This document shows, piece by piece, positions 9,323-17,845 of a stretch of DNA of 64,000 nucleotides. Under the pieces are notes generated by a model. That model was not told where the DNA came from and searched no databases. It was given only the letters and a program-made list of their open reading frames with translations. Position 1 is the first letter of the stretch. The number at the start of each line of letters is the position of its first letter. A program made the translations under genes and the position numbers. The DNA comes from Rhodothalassiaceae bacterium (GTDB lineage: Bacteria; Pseudomonadota; Alphaproteobacteria; Sphingomonadales; Rhodothalassiaceae): the NCBI GenBank assembly GCA_026004935.1, contig BPKC01000001.1:2641381-2705380 (forward strand), read 5' to 3'.

Positions 9323-11434
9323 CTAGAAGCGGAAGCCCAGGGCGACCTTCACGTTGCGCCCGGGTGCCAGCGCGCCGGCGGCAACCCGCGAGAAGGTCTC
9401 ATCCCCGACATTGTCGATGCCGACATCGAGCCTGAGCCCGCGCAGGGGCCCCGCCTGCGGCTCCCAGCGCACATAGATGTCGACCTTCTCGAAGCCCTTG
9501 CGGGCCTCGTCCGGATCGTTCACGCGGCGCATGGCGTCGGCGATCTCGATTCTCGCCCCGGTCTTGAGGTCGAACCCCGGCCAGAGGAGCGCCGCATCGG
9601 CGTAGAAGGTGTCGGGCAGCAGCGAGCCGAGGAAGCGGCCGGTCGCCCGGTCGCGTCCGCGCAGGGTCGCATAGCTGGCCCGCAACTCGAGGCGCTCCGT
9701 TTCGTAGGCGAGCTCGAGCTCGACACCCTCGAGGCGCGCATCCGCCCGGTTCACGAAACGGCTCGTCCCCGACGAGCAGACGCCGAGGCCCGGCACGAAG
9801 CATCCCGGCGTGAAGGCGACCGTCACCTCGAGGTCGATGAGATCGTCGATCTCGGAATGGAAATAGCCGCCCTTGACGCTGAGCCGGTCGCCGGTGACGA
9901 GCCCGAGCGGGCCGGCGTATCCGGCCCCCGCCTCGATGGTGCGCCCGGACTCGGGCTTGAGATCCGGATTGGGCACGAAGAAGTTGGGTGCCTCGAGGAA
10001 GGGTCCGAGCGGGATCCGGAAATGGATTCCCTCGTTGAAGACCTCGTCCATGTTGGGCGCGCGGAAGCTTTCGGCCCAGTTCGCGAAGACCATGAACCGC
10101 TCGTGGGGAAACCAGCTCAGCCCCAGCTTCGGCGAGACGGCATCCTCTGCGGGCGCGGCCTCGCCCGCCCTGCGGTTGCGGAAGCGGTCCCAGCGCAGAC
10201 CGGGAATGAACAGCACGCGCCCCAGGGGTGTGGCGACCTCGGCCTCGAGCTGGGCGAAGAGCCCGGCGAAGACGGTGCGGGCCCGCGGCACCCCGGAGAG
10301 CCGGTTGTCGGGCGTCGTGCTGTCGAAGCCGTCCTGCTCGTCGCCGTAGATCTCGCCGCCCAGAACGAGCCGCAGCAGACGTCCGCTTTCGTCTTCGCCA
10401 AGCAGAAGCATACGGTTCTCGATGCGCAGCCCCAGGCTGTCGAGGTCGCGGAACGTCAGTCTGTCGGAGTCGACCTCGTCTTCGCGGTTTCGCGTTGTGG
10501 CGACGAAGCCCGTGATGTCGAGATCGAGCAGGCGCGCATGCGCCACGGGCGCAATCTTCTGACGCAGGGTGATGCTGCGCGCCGTGATCCGGCGATCCAC
10601 CAGCGGATTGGCGGGACCGGCGGCATTGACTCCCTGGGCGTTGTTTGGCTCGCGCGACCAGATGTCGGTGCCGGTGAAGGAGAGGGCCGAGACGATTCCC
10701 TCGCGCCAGCCCCAGCTCGCCTTCGCGTGGCTCGAGAGGATCTCGTCGTCGGCCTGAAGCCGGCTGCCGTCGCCCAGCCGGATGTCCGAGCCGCTGCGGT
10801 AGGCGACGGCGCCGGTGAGCGCCAGGTCGCCCGCCCGGCCGTATCCGAGCGCCTGCGCGAACCATTCGTCGTTGACGGACTGGAAGGCCCCCTTGGTGCT
10901 GGCACCCCAGGCGCGGTCTCCTTCAGCGAGATCCTCCACCGACAGGGTCTCGATGCTGATCACGCCGCCCATCGCGCCGGACCCGTAGAGCGCGGACGCG
11001 GGGCCGCGCTGCACCTCGATGCGCGCGATCAGCTCCGGGTCCAGAAACAGCCGGCCATCGTGGCCGGACAGGAAGCTCTGGCGCGCGCCGTCCACCAGAA
11101 TCAGCACGCCGGCCGCGCCGATGCCGCGGATGTTCGGCTGATCGCCGTTGCGCCTTGCTCCCGAATCGAACCGCACGTTCGGCATGCCTTCGAAGAGCTC
11201 GTCGAGTTGCTGGGGCAGCCGGTCCGCGATCCGCTCACGATCGATCACGCCCACCATCTGCGGAAGATCGAAGGCGACCTGCGGTGTCCGCGTCGCCACG
11301 ACCACGATCTCCTCCATCGGCTTCGCATCCGGCGCCGGCGCTTCCGCCGCCCACGCCGAGGCTCCCGGCACCATCACAATGGCGAGCGCGCTCGCCGATG
11401 CTGGAAGATGACGTCCACACACTTTCGTCCGCAT
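9323..11434 (-). CDS. TonB-dependent outer-membrane receptor, haem/haemoglobin-receptor-like
   Basis: A TonB-gated beta-barrel of 703 residues that imports a large ligand. A signal peptide ends near ASAWA. The TonB box is likely EEIVVVATR, followed by a plug domain (NIRGIGAAGVLILVDGARQS, IEVQRGPASALYGSGAMGG). In the barrel, FRAPNMDEVF and NPDLKPESGRTIEAG resemble the FRAP/NPDL boxes of haem and haemoglobin receptors, so haem is the best guess. The C terminus ends in Phe (VKVALGFRF), as expected for BAM substrates. The start at 11434 is chosen for the signal peptide. The divergent neighbour encodes a chelatase-like protein and Fur-like sites lie between them. Confidence 0.9.
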   Translation of the reverse strand: MRTKVCGRHLPASASALAIVMVPGASAWAAEAPAPDAKPMEEIVVVATRTPQVAFDLPQMVGVIDRERIADRLPQQLDELFEGMPNVRFDSGARRNGDQPNIRGIGAAGVLILVDGARQSFLSGHDGRLFLDPELIARIEVQRGPASALYGSGAMGGVISIETLSVEDLAEGDRAWGASTKGAFQSVNDEWFAQALGYGRAGDLALTGAVAYRSGSDIRLGDGSRLQADDEILSSHAKASWGWREGIVSALSFTGTDIWSREPNNAQGVNAAGPANPLVDRRITARSITLRQKIAPVAHARLLDLDITGFVATTRNREDEVDSDRLTFRDLDSLGLRIENRMLLLGEDESGRLLRLVLGGEIYGDEQDGFDSTTPDNRLSGVPRARTVFAGLFAQLEAEVATPLGRVLFIPGLRWDRFRNRRAGEAAPAEDAVSPKLGLSWFPHERFMVFANWAESFRAPNMDEVFNEGIHFRIPLGPFLEAPNFFVPNPDLKPESGRTIEAGAGYAGPLGLVTGDRLSVKGGYFHSEIDDLIDLEVTVAFTPGCFVPGLGVCSSGTSRFVNRADARLEGVELELAYETERLELRASYATLRGRDRATGRFLGSLLPDTFYADAALLWPGFDLKTGARIEIADAMRRVNDPDEARKGFEKVDIYVRWEPQAGPLRGLRLDVGIDNVGDETFSRVAAGALAPGRNVKVALGFRF

Positions 11435-11553
11435 CCCTGCCTGCTCCCTGTTCCGTTGGCGTTTCCGCGGATGCTGCCGGAAGGCAGACCCGTGGGCCGC
11501 AGCGTCCACCCGCCGCCGGCCGCAGCCGTTCGTGCCTCGGCCGCCCGTTTGCG

Positions 11554-11616
11554 ATTGCGAGTCGTTATCACTTGACTCGATCTCTTGCAAGTGCGAATGC
11601 GTCGCAATAGTAATCC
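11554..11616. promoter_or_regulatory. Divergent promoter region with two Fur-box-like sites
   Basis: Between the receptor start (11434) and the chelatase-like gene (11678) lie two related sequences. The first is 11554-11570, read on the minus strand as TGATAACGACTCGCAAT. The second, at about 11592-11607, is TGCGAATGCGTCGCAA. Both share a TTGCGA half-site. The first fits the 7-1-7 layout of Fur boxes. Their position would allow one iron-responsive repressor to control both genes. This is similarity by eye only; the -10/-35 elements are not clear. Confidence 0.4.
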
Positions 11617-11677
11617 TGAGACTGAGCGTCCGTCGGGCCGACTCCGGCGGCGCGCGGCGCGCAACGGGAGAAACCTC

Positions 11678-13459
11678 ATGGCGGGACGGACGAACGGATT
11701 TGTGAAGGCGGTGCTTTGCGCGCTCATCGCCGGCGGCGTGGCCTTGATGCCGGCGGCGGGGGCGACGGCTCGGGAGCCTCAGGGGCGTGACCAGGGTTCA
11801 TACGCGGTCGTGATCGTCGCGCCCGATCGGGGCGCGGCCGGCAACCGCGAGGTGCGGGAGGCGGCATCGGCTCTGCTGGATCCTCCGCACCACGTCCTGT
11901 TCATCGGGGACGACGAGCAGGGCGTGGAGGACGGTTACCGGGCCGAGCTGGACGCCGCCCGCGACTTCCTTGCGAAAAGGGGCGCCCGGCGCGCGGTGCT
12001 GGTGCCGCTGTTCGTCATGGGCGACGAGCCGCTGCTCATGCGCTTCCGCCCCGTGATCGAGAACGCGCTCGCCGCCTTCCGCCCGTCTTGGACGCCTGCG
12101 CTCGTGGACGACTATCTGTTCGAGGAAATCGTGCTGGACCGGTTCGCGGCGGCGGCCGGGCCCGTCGCCGGCCACGCGGGCCATCATTCGGGGCCATCCC
12201 TAACGGGCGGTGGGAGGCATCCGACGCGCTGGCTGCTCTTTGCTGATGCCGGCTCGCCGCAGGCCGCAGCGGAAAAGACGCGTCAGCTGGCCGGGCTTGC
12301 CGGACGGCTCGCCCGCATCGGGGGCTGGCCGCGGCCGCCCCGGGTCGCCGTGCTCGCGGGCGGGGACGACCCCGGCTCGCGCGCCCATGACGAGGCCGTG
12401 CTCGCGCAGATCCGGGAATCGGCTCCGGCCGTGGTGATGCCGGCCGTGATCGGCCGCAAGGCGACGCCGATGATGTCGCTCCACCACGCGCTGGCGCGCC
12501 GGCTCGACGCGCCCGGCGTCACGCTCCTGCCCGAGCTGCTGCCCCATCCCCTGATCACCACCCACATCGAGCGGATGGTGAATGCAGTTATCCCGCCGCG
12601 GTCCGCGGCCGAGGTGGGCCTCGTTCTCATGGCCCACGGCGCAACCAAGCCCTACAACGACATCCTGCGCGCCTGGGCTGCGCGGACCTTCCCGGATCGT
12701 CCCTGGGCGCTCGCGCTGGGCATGGCGGACCCGGACAGCATCGCCACGGCCCTTGCGGAGCTCGAGGCGCGCGGCGTGCGTCATGCGGTCTTCTACCGGC
12801 TCTTCGCCCATCCCTGGACCTTCGCCGAGCGGGCCGACTTCATCATCGGCCTCAGACGCGAACCGCCGGCCGGCGGCCACATGGGCATGCCCGCCCGGGC
12901 CCGCACCGCGATCCGGCTCGTTTCGTCGGGCGGCTATCTGGACGATCCGCTCGCGGCCCGCATTCTGGCGGACCGGGCCCGCAGCGTGAGCCGGACGCCG
13001 CAGCGCGAGGCCGTGTTCGTGCTCTCGCACGGCTCCGGGAACGCGGCCACGGAGGCGCGCCAGCAGGCCGTGGTCTCTGAACGGCTCGCGGAGGCCGCCC
13101 GTCTCGTCCAGCCACCCTTCGCGGCCTGGCACGCCATGAGTCTGTTCGAGGACTGGCCGGCGAAGCGCGAGCCGGCGCTCGACGCCATTCGGGCCGCCAT
13201 GGCGGCCGAACGCGCCCGCGGGCGCCGCATTCTCGTGGTCTCGCCGCGGCTCATCGGCCCGGGGCCGATCCCGCGGCTCCTGCACGGCGAGTCCTTCGCG
13301 CTTGCCGGCGACGGCCTGCTGCCGCATCCCCTCTTCGCGGAGCTCGTGCGCAGACGGGTGGCGGCACTGACCGCGCGCCTTCTCGCGCACGATGAAGCGG
13401 CGGGAGCGGCGGCGCCGACGGGTGCCACGGGTCGGGCGTTCGCCCCCCTTCCCGATTGA
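11678..13459 (+). CDS. Secreted protein with four CbiX/chelatase-like lobes
   Basis: 593 residues with a signal peptide (AVLCALIAGGVALMPAAGATA). Four repeated CbiX/SirB-like lobes follow, at about 41-155, 183-303, 311-430 and 443-565. Class II chelatases are built from two such lobes, so this equals two chelatases fused. Lobes 3 and 4 keep the metal-binding-type motifs MAHGATKPYN and LSHGSGN; in lobes 1 and 2 they are replaced by VAPDRG and FADAGSP. Lobes 2 and 4 both end in LLPHPL followed by a helix. A His-rich linker (GHAGHHSG) lies near 165. The divergent TonB receptor suggests handling of iron, haem or a tetrapyrrole in the periplasm. ATG 11678 has GGGAG upstream. Confidence 0.78.
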   Translation: MAGRTNGFVKAVLCALIAGGVALMPAAGATAREPQGRDQGSYAVVIVAPDRGAAGNREVREAASALLDPPHHVLFIGDDEQGVEDGYRAELDAARDFLAKRGARRAVLVPLFVMGDEPLLMRFRPVIENALAAFRPSWTPALVDDYLFEEIVLDRFAAAAGPVAGHAGHHSGPSLTGGGRHPTRWLLFADAGSPQAAAEKTRQLAGLAGRLARIGGWPRPPRVAVLAGGDDPGSRAHDEAVLAQIRESAPAVVMPAVIGRKATPMMSLHHALARRLDAPGVTLLPELLPHPLITTHIERMVNAVIPPRSAAEVGLVLMAHGATKPYNDILRAWAARTFPDRPWALALGMADPDSIATALAELEARGVRHAVFYRLFAHPWTFAERADFIIGLRREPPAGGHMGMPARARTAIRLVSSGGYLDDPLAARILADRARSVSRTPQREAVFVLSHGSGNAATEARQQAVVSERLAEAARLVQPPFAAWHAMSLFEDWPAKREPALDAIRAAMAAERARGRRILVVSPRLIGPGPIPRLLHGESFALAGDGLLPHPLFAELVRRRVAALTARLLAHDEAAGAAAPTGATGRAFAPLPD

Positions 13460-13561
13460 CAGCTCCGGGCCGGCACCTACATGGAGAAGCCGGCGGCAGT
13501 CGCGCTCGGTTGCCTGCGATGATGCCCGCATGGCGCAACCGGCGACCTGACAGGAAGGCCC

Positions 13562-13912
13562 ATGGCCGAGCAGCCACCACCGGTGACGATCACGGAGCGC
13601 GCCGCGGAGCGGCTGAAGGCGCTGATCGCGGCCGAGGGCCGCTCGCCGGACGAGCTCGCCTTCCGCGTCGGCGTCCAGGGCGGCGGCTGCGCCGGGTTCT
13701 CGTACCAGTTCGATCTCGTCGAGAAGGGTGAGCCGGATGACATCGAGACCGTCCAGCACGGCGTGCGCGTGCTGGTGGACGGCCTGTCTCTGCTCTACCT
13801 CCTGGGCAGCCGGATCGACTTCGTGGAGGACCTGATCGGCGCCTCCTTCCGCGTCACGAACCCGAACGCCCAGTCGTCCTGCGGCTGCGGGACGAGCTTC
13901 TCGCTCGCCTGA
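13562..13912 (+). CDS. erpA: Iron-sulfur cluster insertion protein ErpA
   Basis: A-type Fe-S carrier that delivers clusters to apo-proteins. It has 116 residues with the three conserved cysteines: C43 in GGGCAGFSYQF and C107/C109 in SSCGCGTSFSL. The VLVDGLSLLYLLGSRIDFVEDL segment is typical of ErpA/IscA. The start at 13562 follows AGGAAGG. Synteny with dgt-argS in other alphaproteobacteria supports ErpA over IscA, although here the two are separated by the receptor/chelatase genes. It is convergent with tolC. Confidence 0.92.
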   Translation: MAEQPPPVTITERAAERLKALIAAEGRSPDELAFRVGVQGGGCAGFSYQFDLVEKGEPDDIETVQHGVRVLVDGLSLLYLLGSRIDFVEDLIGASFRVTNPNAQSSCGCGTSFSLA

Positions 13913-14011
13913 GACTCCCGCGCGCCCCGACGCGCCACACGATCCCGCACCGGATGGAGGACGGCCGTGCCTGTCTCCGCACGCGCCTGCCGGCGGGTGC
14001 GGCGCGGGGAC

Positions 14012-15508
14012 TCAGCGGCCCGCCCGTTCACCCTCGGCAAGCTGCACGCCGCCGCTGCGCGCCTTCTCCAGCTCCTCGCGCGCCGACGGGCCGTCACCCC
14101 AGCCGATGAACTGCCACTTGACGTCCCGGTAGTATTCCTCCGGATCGTAGAGCTCGACGGGCAGGTCCAGCGCCTTCGCGTTCAGCCGGCCGATGGCGGA
14201 CAGCAGCGAGAAGCCGGCCACATAGTGGTCGCGCCGCGCGCGCACGAGATTGACGCGGGCATCGAGCAGCTCCTGCTCGGCGTTGAGCACATCGAGCGTC
14301 GTGCGCGAGCCGACCAGAGCCTCCTGCTTGACGCCTTCGAGCGCGATCTCGTTGGCGCGCACCTGCGCCTCGGTGGAAGCGATCTGGGCCTCGGCGGCGC
14401 GGAAGTTCTCCCAGGCGGTGCGGACGTTCTGGCTGACCAGCCGCTCGGCACCCACGATCTGCAGCAGCCGCTGGGAACGGACCTGCTTGGAGCGGCGGAT
14501 GTCGGAATACTCGGCGCCCGACTGGTAGAGGGGGATCGTCACCGTCACGCCGTAGGTCTTCGCCTTTCGGATGTTGCGCGCCGGGCCGAAGTCGAGGATC
14601 AGCGGGTCGAAGGTGACCGAGGGCGACTCGGAACGCTGGTAGCTTGCGAAGGCGTCCACGCTCGGCAGCATCGCGCCCTTGGCCACCTTGATGTCGTAGC
14701 GTGCCGCAAGCTCCCGGTAGCGCGCCGCGATGATCAGCGGGTTCTCCTCCAGCGCGATCGCCATCGCCTCGTCCTCGCTCGCCGGCAGGGGCGGCAGGGC
14801 CGGGGCCTCCTCCAGCGTTTCCGGGAAATGGCCGATGACGCGCCGGTAGGTCGCCCGGCTCGCCTCGAGCGCCGCGGCCGCCTGCGCCCGCTGGGCCTTC
14901 GCGCCGGCGAGCCGCGCCTCGGCCTGGGCGACGTCGGTGCGGGTCACCTCGCCCACCTCGAAGCGGTCGCGCGTCGCATCGAGCTGGCGCTGCAGCACGG
15001 TGACATTGTTGTCGTTGAGCTTGAGGACCGCCTGATCGCGCAGCACGTCCACATAGGCGGTGACGGCATCGAGCAGCACCTGCTGCTCGGTGTTCAGCAG
15101 ATCGGCGCGGCCGGCGAACACGTTCGCGCGCGCACCCTTCAGCTCGTTGAAATTGCGGAAGCCGCGGAAGATGTTCTGGTCCGCGCGCAGCGAGTAGATC
15201 TCGTTGCGCCCCTTCACATCGAGGTCCGAGACCACGGACTGGTCGCGCTGGCGCAGCGTGCGGTTGTTGGAGTCCGTCTCGAAGATCTGCACCTGACCCG
15301 ACAGATTGGGCCGCCAGCGGCTGGTGGCGCGCGAAACCGTCTCATCCAGCGCGCGCTGCTGGGCGCGGGCCGCGAGCAGGTCCGGATTCGTCTGATAGGC
15401 CGCCGACAGGGCCTCCTTCAGGGTCTCGGCGCGCGCAGGCTGGCCCATGACCCCCGAGGCGGCAAGGCCGAAGGCGGCCACCACCGCGCCCGCAATCGCT
15501 TTTTTCAT
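14012..15508 (-). CDS. tolC: TolC family outer-membrane channel protein
   Basis: Outer-membrane factor forming the exit duct for type I secretion and RND pumps. It has 498 residues from ATG 15508, beginning with a signal peptide (MKKAIAGAVVAAFGLAASG to ARA). Two repeats of the TolC/OEP fold follow, with typical elements TLKEALSAAYQTNPDLLAAR, FEVGEVTRTDVAQAEARLAGA and GSRTTLDVLNAEQELLDARV. The C-terminal extension is Glu-rich. A promoter candidate lies about 150 bases upstream. The Pcm-like gene is directly upstream on the same strand, as often seen in this class. It may serve the RND pump encoded at 19.4-23.8 kb. Confidence 0.92.
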   Translation of the reverse strand: MKKAIAGAVVAAFGLAASGVMGQPARAETLKEALSAAYQTNPDLLAARAQQRALDETVSRATSRWRPNLSGQVQIFETDSNNRTLRQRDQSVVSDLDVKGRNEIYSLRADQNIFRGFRNFNELKGARANVFAGRADLLNTEQQVLLDAVTAYVDVLRDQAVLKLNDNNVTVLQRQLDATRDRFEVGEVTRTDVAQAEARLAGAKAQRAQAAAALEASRATYRRVIGHFPETLEEAPALPPLPASEDEAMAIALEENPLIIAARYRELAARYDIKVAKGAMLPSVDAFASYQRSESPSVTFDPLILDFGPARNIRKAKTYGVTVTIPLYQSGAEYSDIRRSKQVRSQRLLQIVGAERLVSQNVRTAWENFRAAEAQIASTEAQVRANEIALEGVKQEALVGSRTTLDVLNAEQELLDARVNLVRARRDHYVAGFSLLSAIGRLNAKALDLPVELYDPEEYYRDVKWQFIGWGDGPSAREELEKARSGGVQLAEGERAGR

Positions 15509-15653
15509 GGTGTTTCTCCCGATTCCTCGCGTCGTGCTCGTCTCTTGTGCTTCGCCCCCTAGCACGCGCCCGCGCCGGCTGGCCATATCCTGCTCGCGGC
15601 AGGGGCCGGCCGTTCCGGGCGCGGGCCTCGGCCGCGGCACTCCCGGCACATGG

Positions 15654-15682
15654 ACTGTATCGATCCGCTATATGTGTGACAA
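15654..15682 (-). promoter_or_regulatory. Candidate sigma-70-type promoter for tolC
   Basis: On the minus strand TTGTCA and TACAGT are separated by exactly 17 bases, matching consensus at 5/6 and 4/6 positions. Transcription would start about 140 bases before the tolC ATG. This is a pattern match only. Confidence 0.4.
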
Positions 15683-15755
15683 GCCGTGACGCGGCGCGCC
15701 CGCCGCCGTCCGCCGCGTCCGGGGCGCAGTTCATCGCGCAGGCTTCGCCCGCGGT

Positions 15756-16424
15756 TCAGAACTGGAAGGCGGGCGGACGCGCGAAACCGGGCAGCAGCGG
15801 CGTGAAGGCGTCGAAGGCGGGCCTGCCGCCCGAGGCGTTCCCGCTTTTGACGACCAGATAGCCGTGACTTTCGTCCCCGCTGCGCTTGACGCAGACCAGC
15901 CGCCCGCCCTCGGCCAGCTGGTCGATCCAGGCGTCCGGAATCTCCTCGACCGCGCCGTTGACGAAAATGACGTTGAACGGCCCCTCCTGCGGCCAGCCCT
16001 TCTCCAGCGGCCCGGTCACCACCGCGACATTGTCGGCGCCCGCCTCGTCCAGCGCCGCGCGTGCGGTCTCGGCCAGCGCCTCGTCGCATTCCAGCGCCAC
16101 CACGGTGTTGGCGAGCCGCGCCAGCACCGCCGCGCCGTAGCCCGTGACGGTTCCGATCTCGAGCACCACGTCGCCCGGGGCCACCTCCGCCTCCTGGATG
16201 AGGCGGGCGAGCACGCGCGGCTCCATGAGATACCGGCCCGGCGCGACCTCCAGATCCTCGTCGACATAGGCCAGCCCCTTCAGCGCCTTCGGCACGAAGA
16301 GCTCGCGCGGCACGGCGCCCATGGCCTCGAGCACCCGCTCGTCCGTCACCTTCCAGGGCTTGAGCTGGCCCGAGACCATCGCCGCACGCTGGGCCGCGAA
16401 ATCCGGTTTGAGCCACTCGTCCAT
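15756..16424 (-). CDS. Protein-L-isoaspartate O-methyltransferase-like protein
   Basis: A SAM-dependent methyltransferase of 222 residues with the Pcm fold, expected to act on isoaspartyl residues. Visible features: MVSGQLKPWKVTDERVLEAM (the usual VxxQL region), VPRELFVP, and motif I as VLEIGTVTGYGAAVLARLA, where standard Pcm has GTGSGY. This GTVTGY variant and the tolC neighbour mark an alphaproteobacterial subgroup whose substrate may differ. The start at 16424 has AAGGGG nine bases upstream; an ATG at 16433 touches the same AAGGGG, so it is less likely. The long open frame upstream is spurious. Confidence 0.85.
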   Translation of the reverse strand: MDEWLKPDFAAQRAAMVSGQLKPWKVTDERVLEAMGAVPRELFVPKALKGLAYVDEDLEVAPGRYLMEPRVLARLIQEAEVAPGDVVLEIGTVTGYGAAVLARLANTVVALECDEALAETARAALDEAGADNVAVVTGPLEKGWPQEGPFNVIFVNGAVEEIPDAWIDQLAEGGRLVCVKRSGDESHGYLVVKSGNASGGRPAFDAFTPLLPGFARPPAFQF

Positions 16425-16579
16425 GGCGATCATCCCCTTGGCTTGCAGCCGGCGCGCGGCGCTTATACCGGGCCGGGCGGGCGCGCGCAATGCTCCGCGG
16501 CGCCGTGGAGGAGGCGGCCCGCCGGCCTCTTGACCGGGGCGACGGCCAGTTCCTATGTGAGACCCGCAAGCCGCATACC

Positions 16580-16653
16580 GGCCCGGTGGCGGAGTGGTTA
16601 CGCAGAGGACTGCAAATCCTTGTACGCCGGTTCGATTCCGGCCCGGGCCTCCA
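16580..16653 (+). tRNA. tRNA-Cys (GCA)
   Basis: A 74-base cloverleaf. The acceptor stem GGCCCGG/CCGGGCC is perfect, the discriminator is U, and CCA is encoded. The anticodon loop CTGCAAA gives anticodon GCA. The T-arm holds GGTTCGATTCC. It lies just upstream of a repeat cluster and is divergent from the Pcm-like gene. Confidence 0.97.
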
Positions 16654-16978
16654 AGCACCCGATGAACCGCCCGAGAACGCCCGTATTCTGCGCCCGGACG
16701 CCCCGCCTGCAGTCGCCGGGCATCCCGACGGCGTCGCGGCACGGCCTGCCGCCCCATCGCGTGCCGGCTCGACCGGCGCCGCACGCATGCCCTCGTCACC
16801 CGGCGGCTCGACCGGTGTGCCCGCTCCCTTCTCGCGTCACCCGCCGGCTTGACCGGCACACCGAGCCCCCTTCTCGTCATCCGCCGACTTGATCGGCGGA
16901 TCCAGCGGAGCGCGGGGTAACCTCGACCGAGGGGCGCTGTCACGCCTCGCGGCTGGATTCGCCGCTTTCGGGGCGAAT

Positions 16979-17061
16979 GACGAAAAAGGGATGGCGAAAG
17001 ACGAAAAAAAGGTGGTGAAAGACGAAAAAAGGTGGAGAATGACGAAAAAAGGTGGCGAATG
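16979..17061. repeat. Imperfect ~20-bp tandem repeat, four units
   Basis: Four successive units of the form GACGAAAAAAGGTGGNGAA occur here, differing by one to three bases. The A-runs stand out in this GC-rich genome. The first unit overlaps the right end of the 16874-16982 element, so the array may derive from that element's end (GAATGACGAA). Confidence 0.7.
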
Positions 17062-17092
17062 GTGAATGAAAGGGGAGCGTTACCCGCCCATC

Positions 17093-17172
17093 GGGATCCC
17101 CGGTCGTCGCGGGCCGAAGAGCACCGCCGCTGGGGATCCTCGGTCATCGCGGGCCGAAGAGCACCGCCGCCG
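17093..17172. repeat. 40-bp tandem duplication
   Basis: Two 40-base units are adjacent (17093-17132 and 17133-17172). Each contains TCGCGGGCCGAAGAGCACCG and they differ at only a few positions. No coding role is visible. Confidence 0.7.
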
Positions 17173-17360
17173 GGGTCGATTTTCTTCACCTGCCGGCCGG
17201 CACTCTCTCTTCGTCACCCGCCGGCTTGACCGGCGGGTCCAGCGGGAAGCGGAGCCCAGCACCGGCGTCGGTGCGGTTTTTACCACCCAATGGGTTCGCC
17301 GGTCAGGCCGGCGAACGACGCGGGGGGCGAGCGTCACCGCCGGGCCTCGCTCCCGTCTCT

Positions 17361-17390
17361 GACGACCGATGACCGATGACCGATGACCGA
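17361..17390. repeat. Heptad tract (GACCGAT)
   Basis: Just under four perfect tandem copies of the 7-base unit GACCGAT, ending two bases before the stop of the small lipoprotein gene. The same heptad family occurs beside the other two repeat clusters. Confidence 0.8.
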
Positions 17391-17392
17391 AT

Positions 17393-17671
17393 TCAGCTGC
17401 CCGAATCGCGCTCGGCGCTCGCCGGCGTCACCCCGGGCGGCAGCAGCAGCTGTGAGGTGTAGCGGCGGTGGGCATCGTCGGGGGTCAGACCCTTCGGCTT
17501 GCCCTTCAGCATCTGCGCCGTCTTCGGCCCGGCCGGCGTGTTGGCGAAGATGGGATCCACCTTCTTCTTGCCGCTGCAGCCCGAAAGCAAGACCGCGGTG
17601 ATCACGAGGACCGCGAATCCCGCAGCCCCGCCGCCGCACCGCCTTCCGCCGTCGCGCCCGTTCCCGACCAT
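17393..17671 (-). CDS. Small putative lipoprotein
   Basis: A 92-residue protein with a lipoprotein signal: a charged N terminus, hydrophobic AGFAVLVITAVLLSGC and a lipobox LSGC with C32. The mature part is short, Lys-rich (GKKKVDPIFA) then ends LPPGVTPASAERDSGS. It probably sits in the outer or inner membrane leaflet facing the periplasm. I do not recognise the family. It is divergent from psd and its 3' end abuts the heptad tract. A start further in is possible. Confidence 0.6.
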   Translation of the reverse strand: MVGNGRDGGRRCGGGAAGFAVLVITAVLLSGCSGKKKVDPIFANTPAGPKTAQMLKGKPKGLTPDDAHRRYTSQLLLPPGVTPASAERDSGS

Positions 17672-17845
17672 CCCGCGCTCCCGTCCATGCCATCCGCGCC
17701 GGCGCCTTCGGCCGGCATACGCCGCCGCCCCGGCGCGCTCAAGTCCCGATCACCTTTGACGCATGCGGCGCGAACATGCAATCTCACCCGCGTGGCCGTC
17801 GCCGGCCGGCGGGTCGGTCGGCGCGCAAGAAAGAGGTGGCGCCAA

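Larger units (their letters stand above)
16795..17320. repeat. REPIN-like repeat cluster 1
   Basis: An intergenic region with no credible gene. Two full elements are present: 16874-16982 (109 bp) and 17211-17320 (110 bp). Each has a REP-like dyad at both ends in inverted orientation; the core is CCGCCGGCTTGACCGGCGG or a variant. Interiors are unrelated between the two. Half-elements with only the left dyad lie at about 16795-16816 and 16834-16857. Open frames here translate into REP-derived peptides (for example RRLDRRVQ) and are artefacts. Confidence 0.75.

Noticed and set aside
7496-11575. A very long plus-strand open frame (over 1300 codons) opposite argS, dgt and the TonB receptor
   Set aside because: High GC makes antisense frames open. 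The translation is low-complexity and lacks motifs, while the minus strand has recognisable families throughout.
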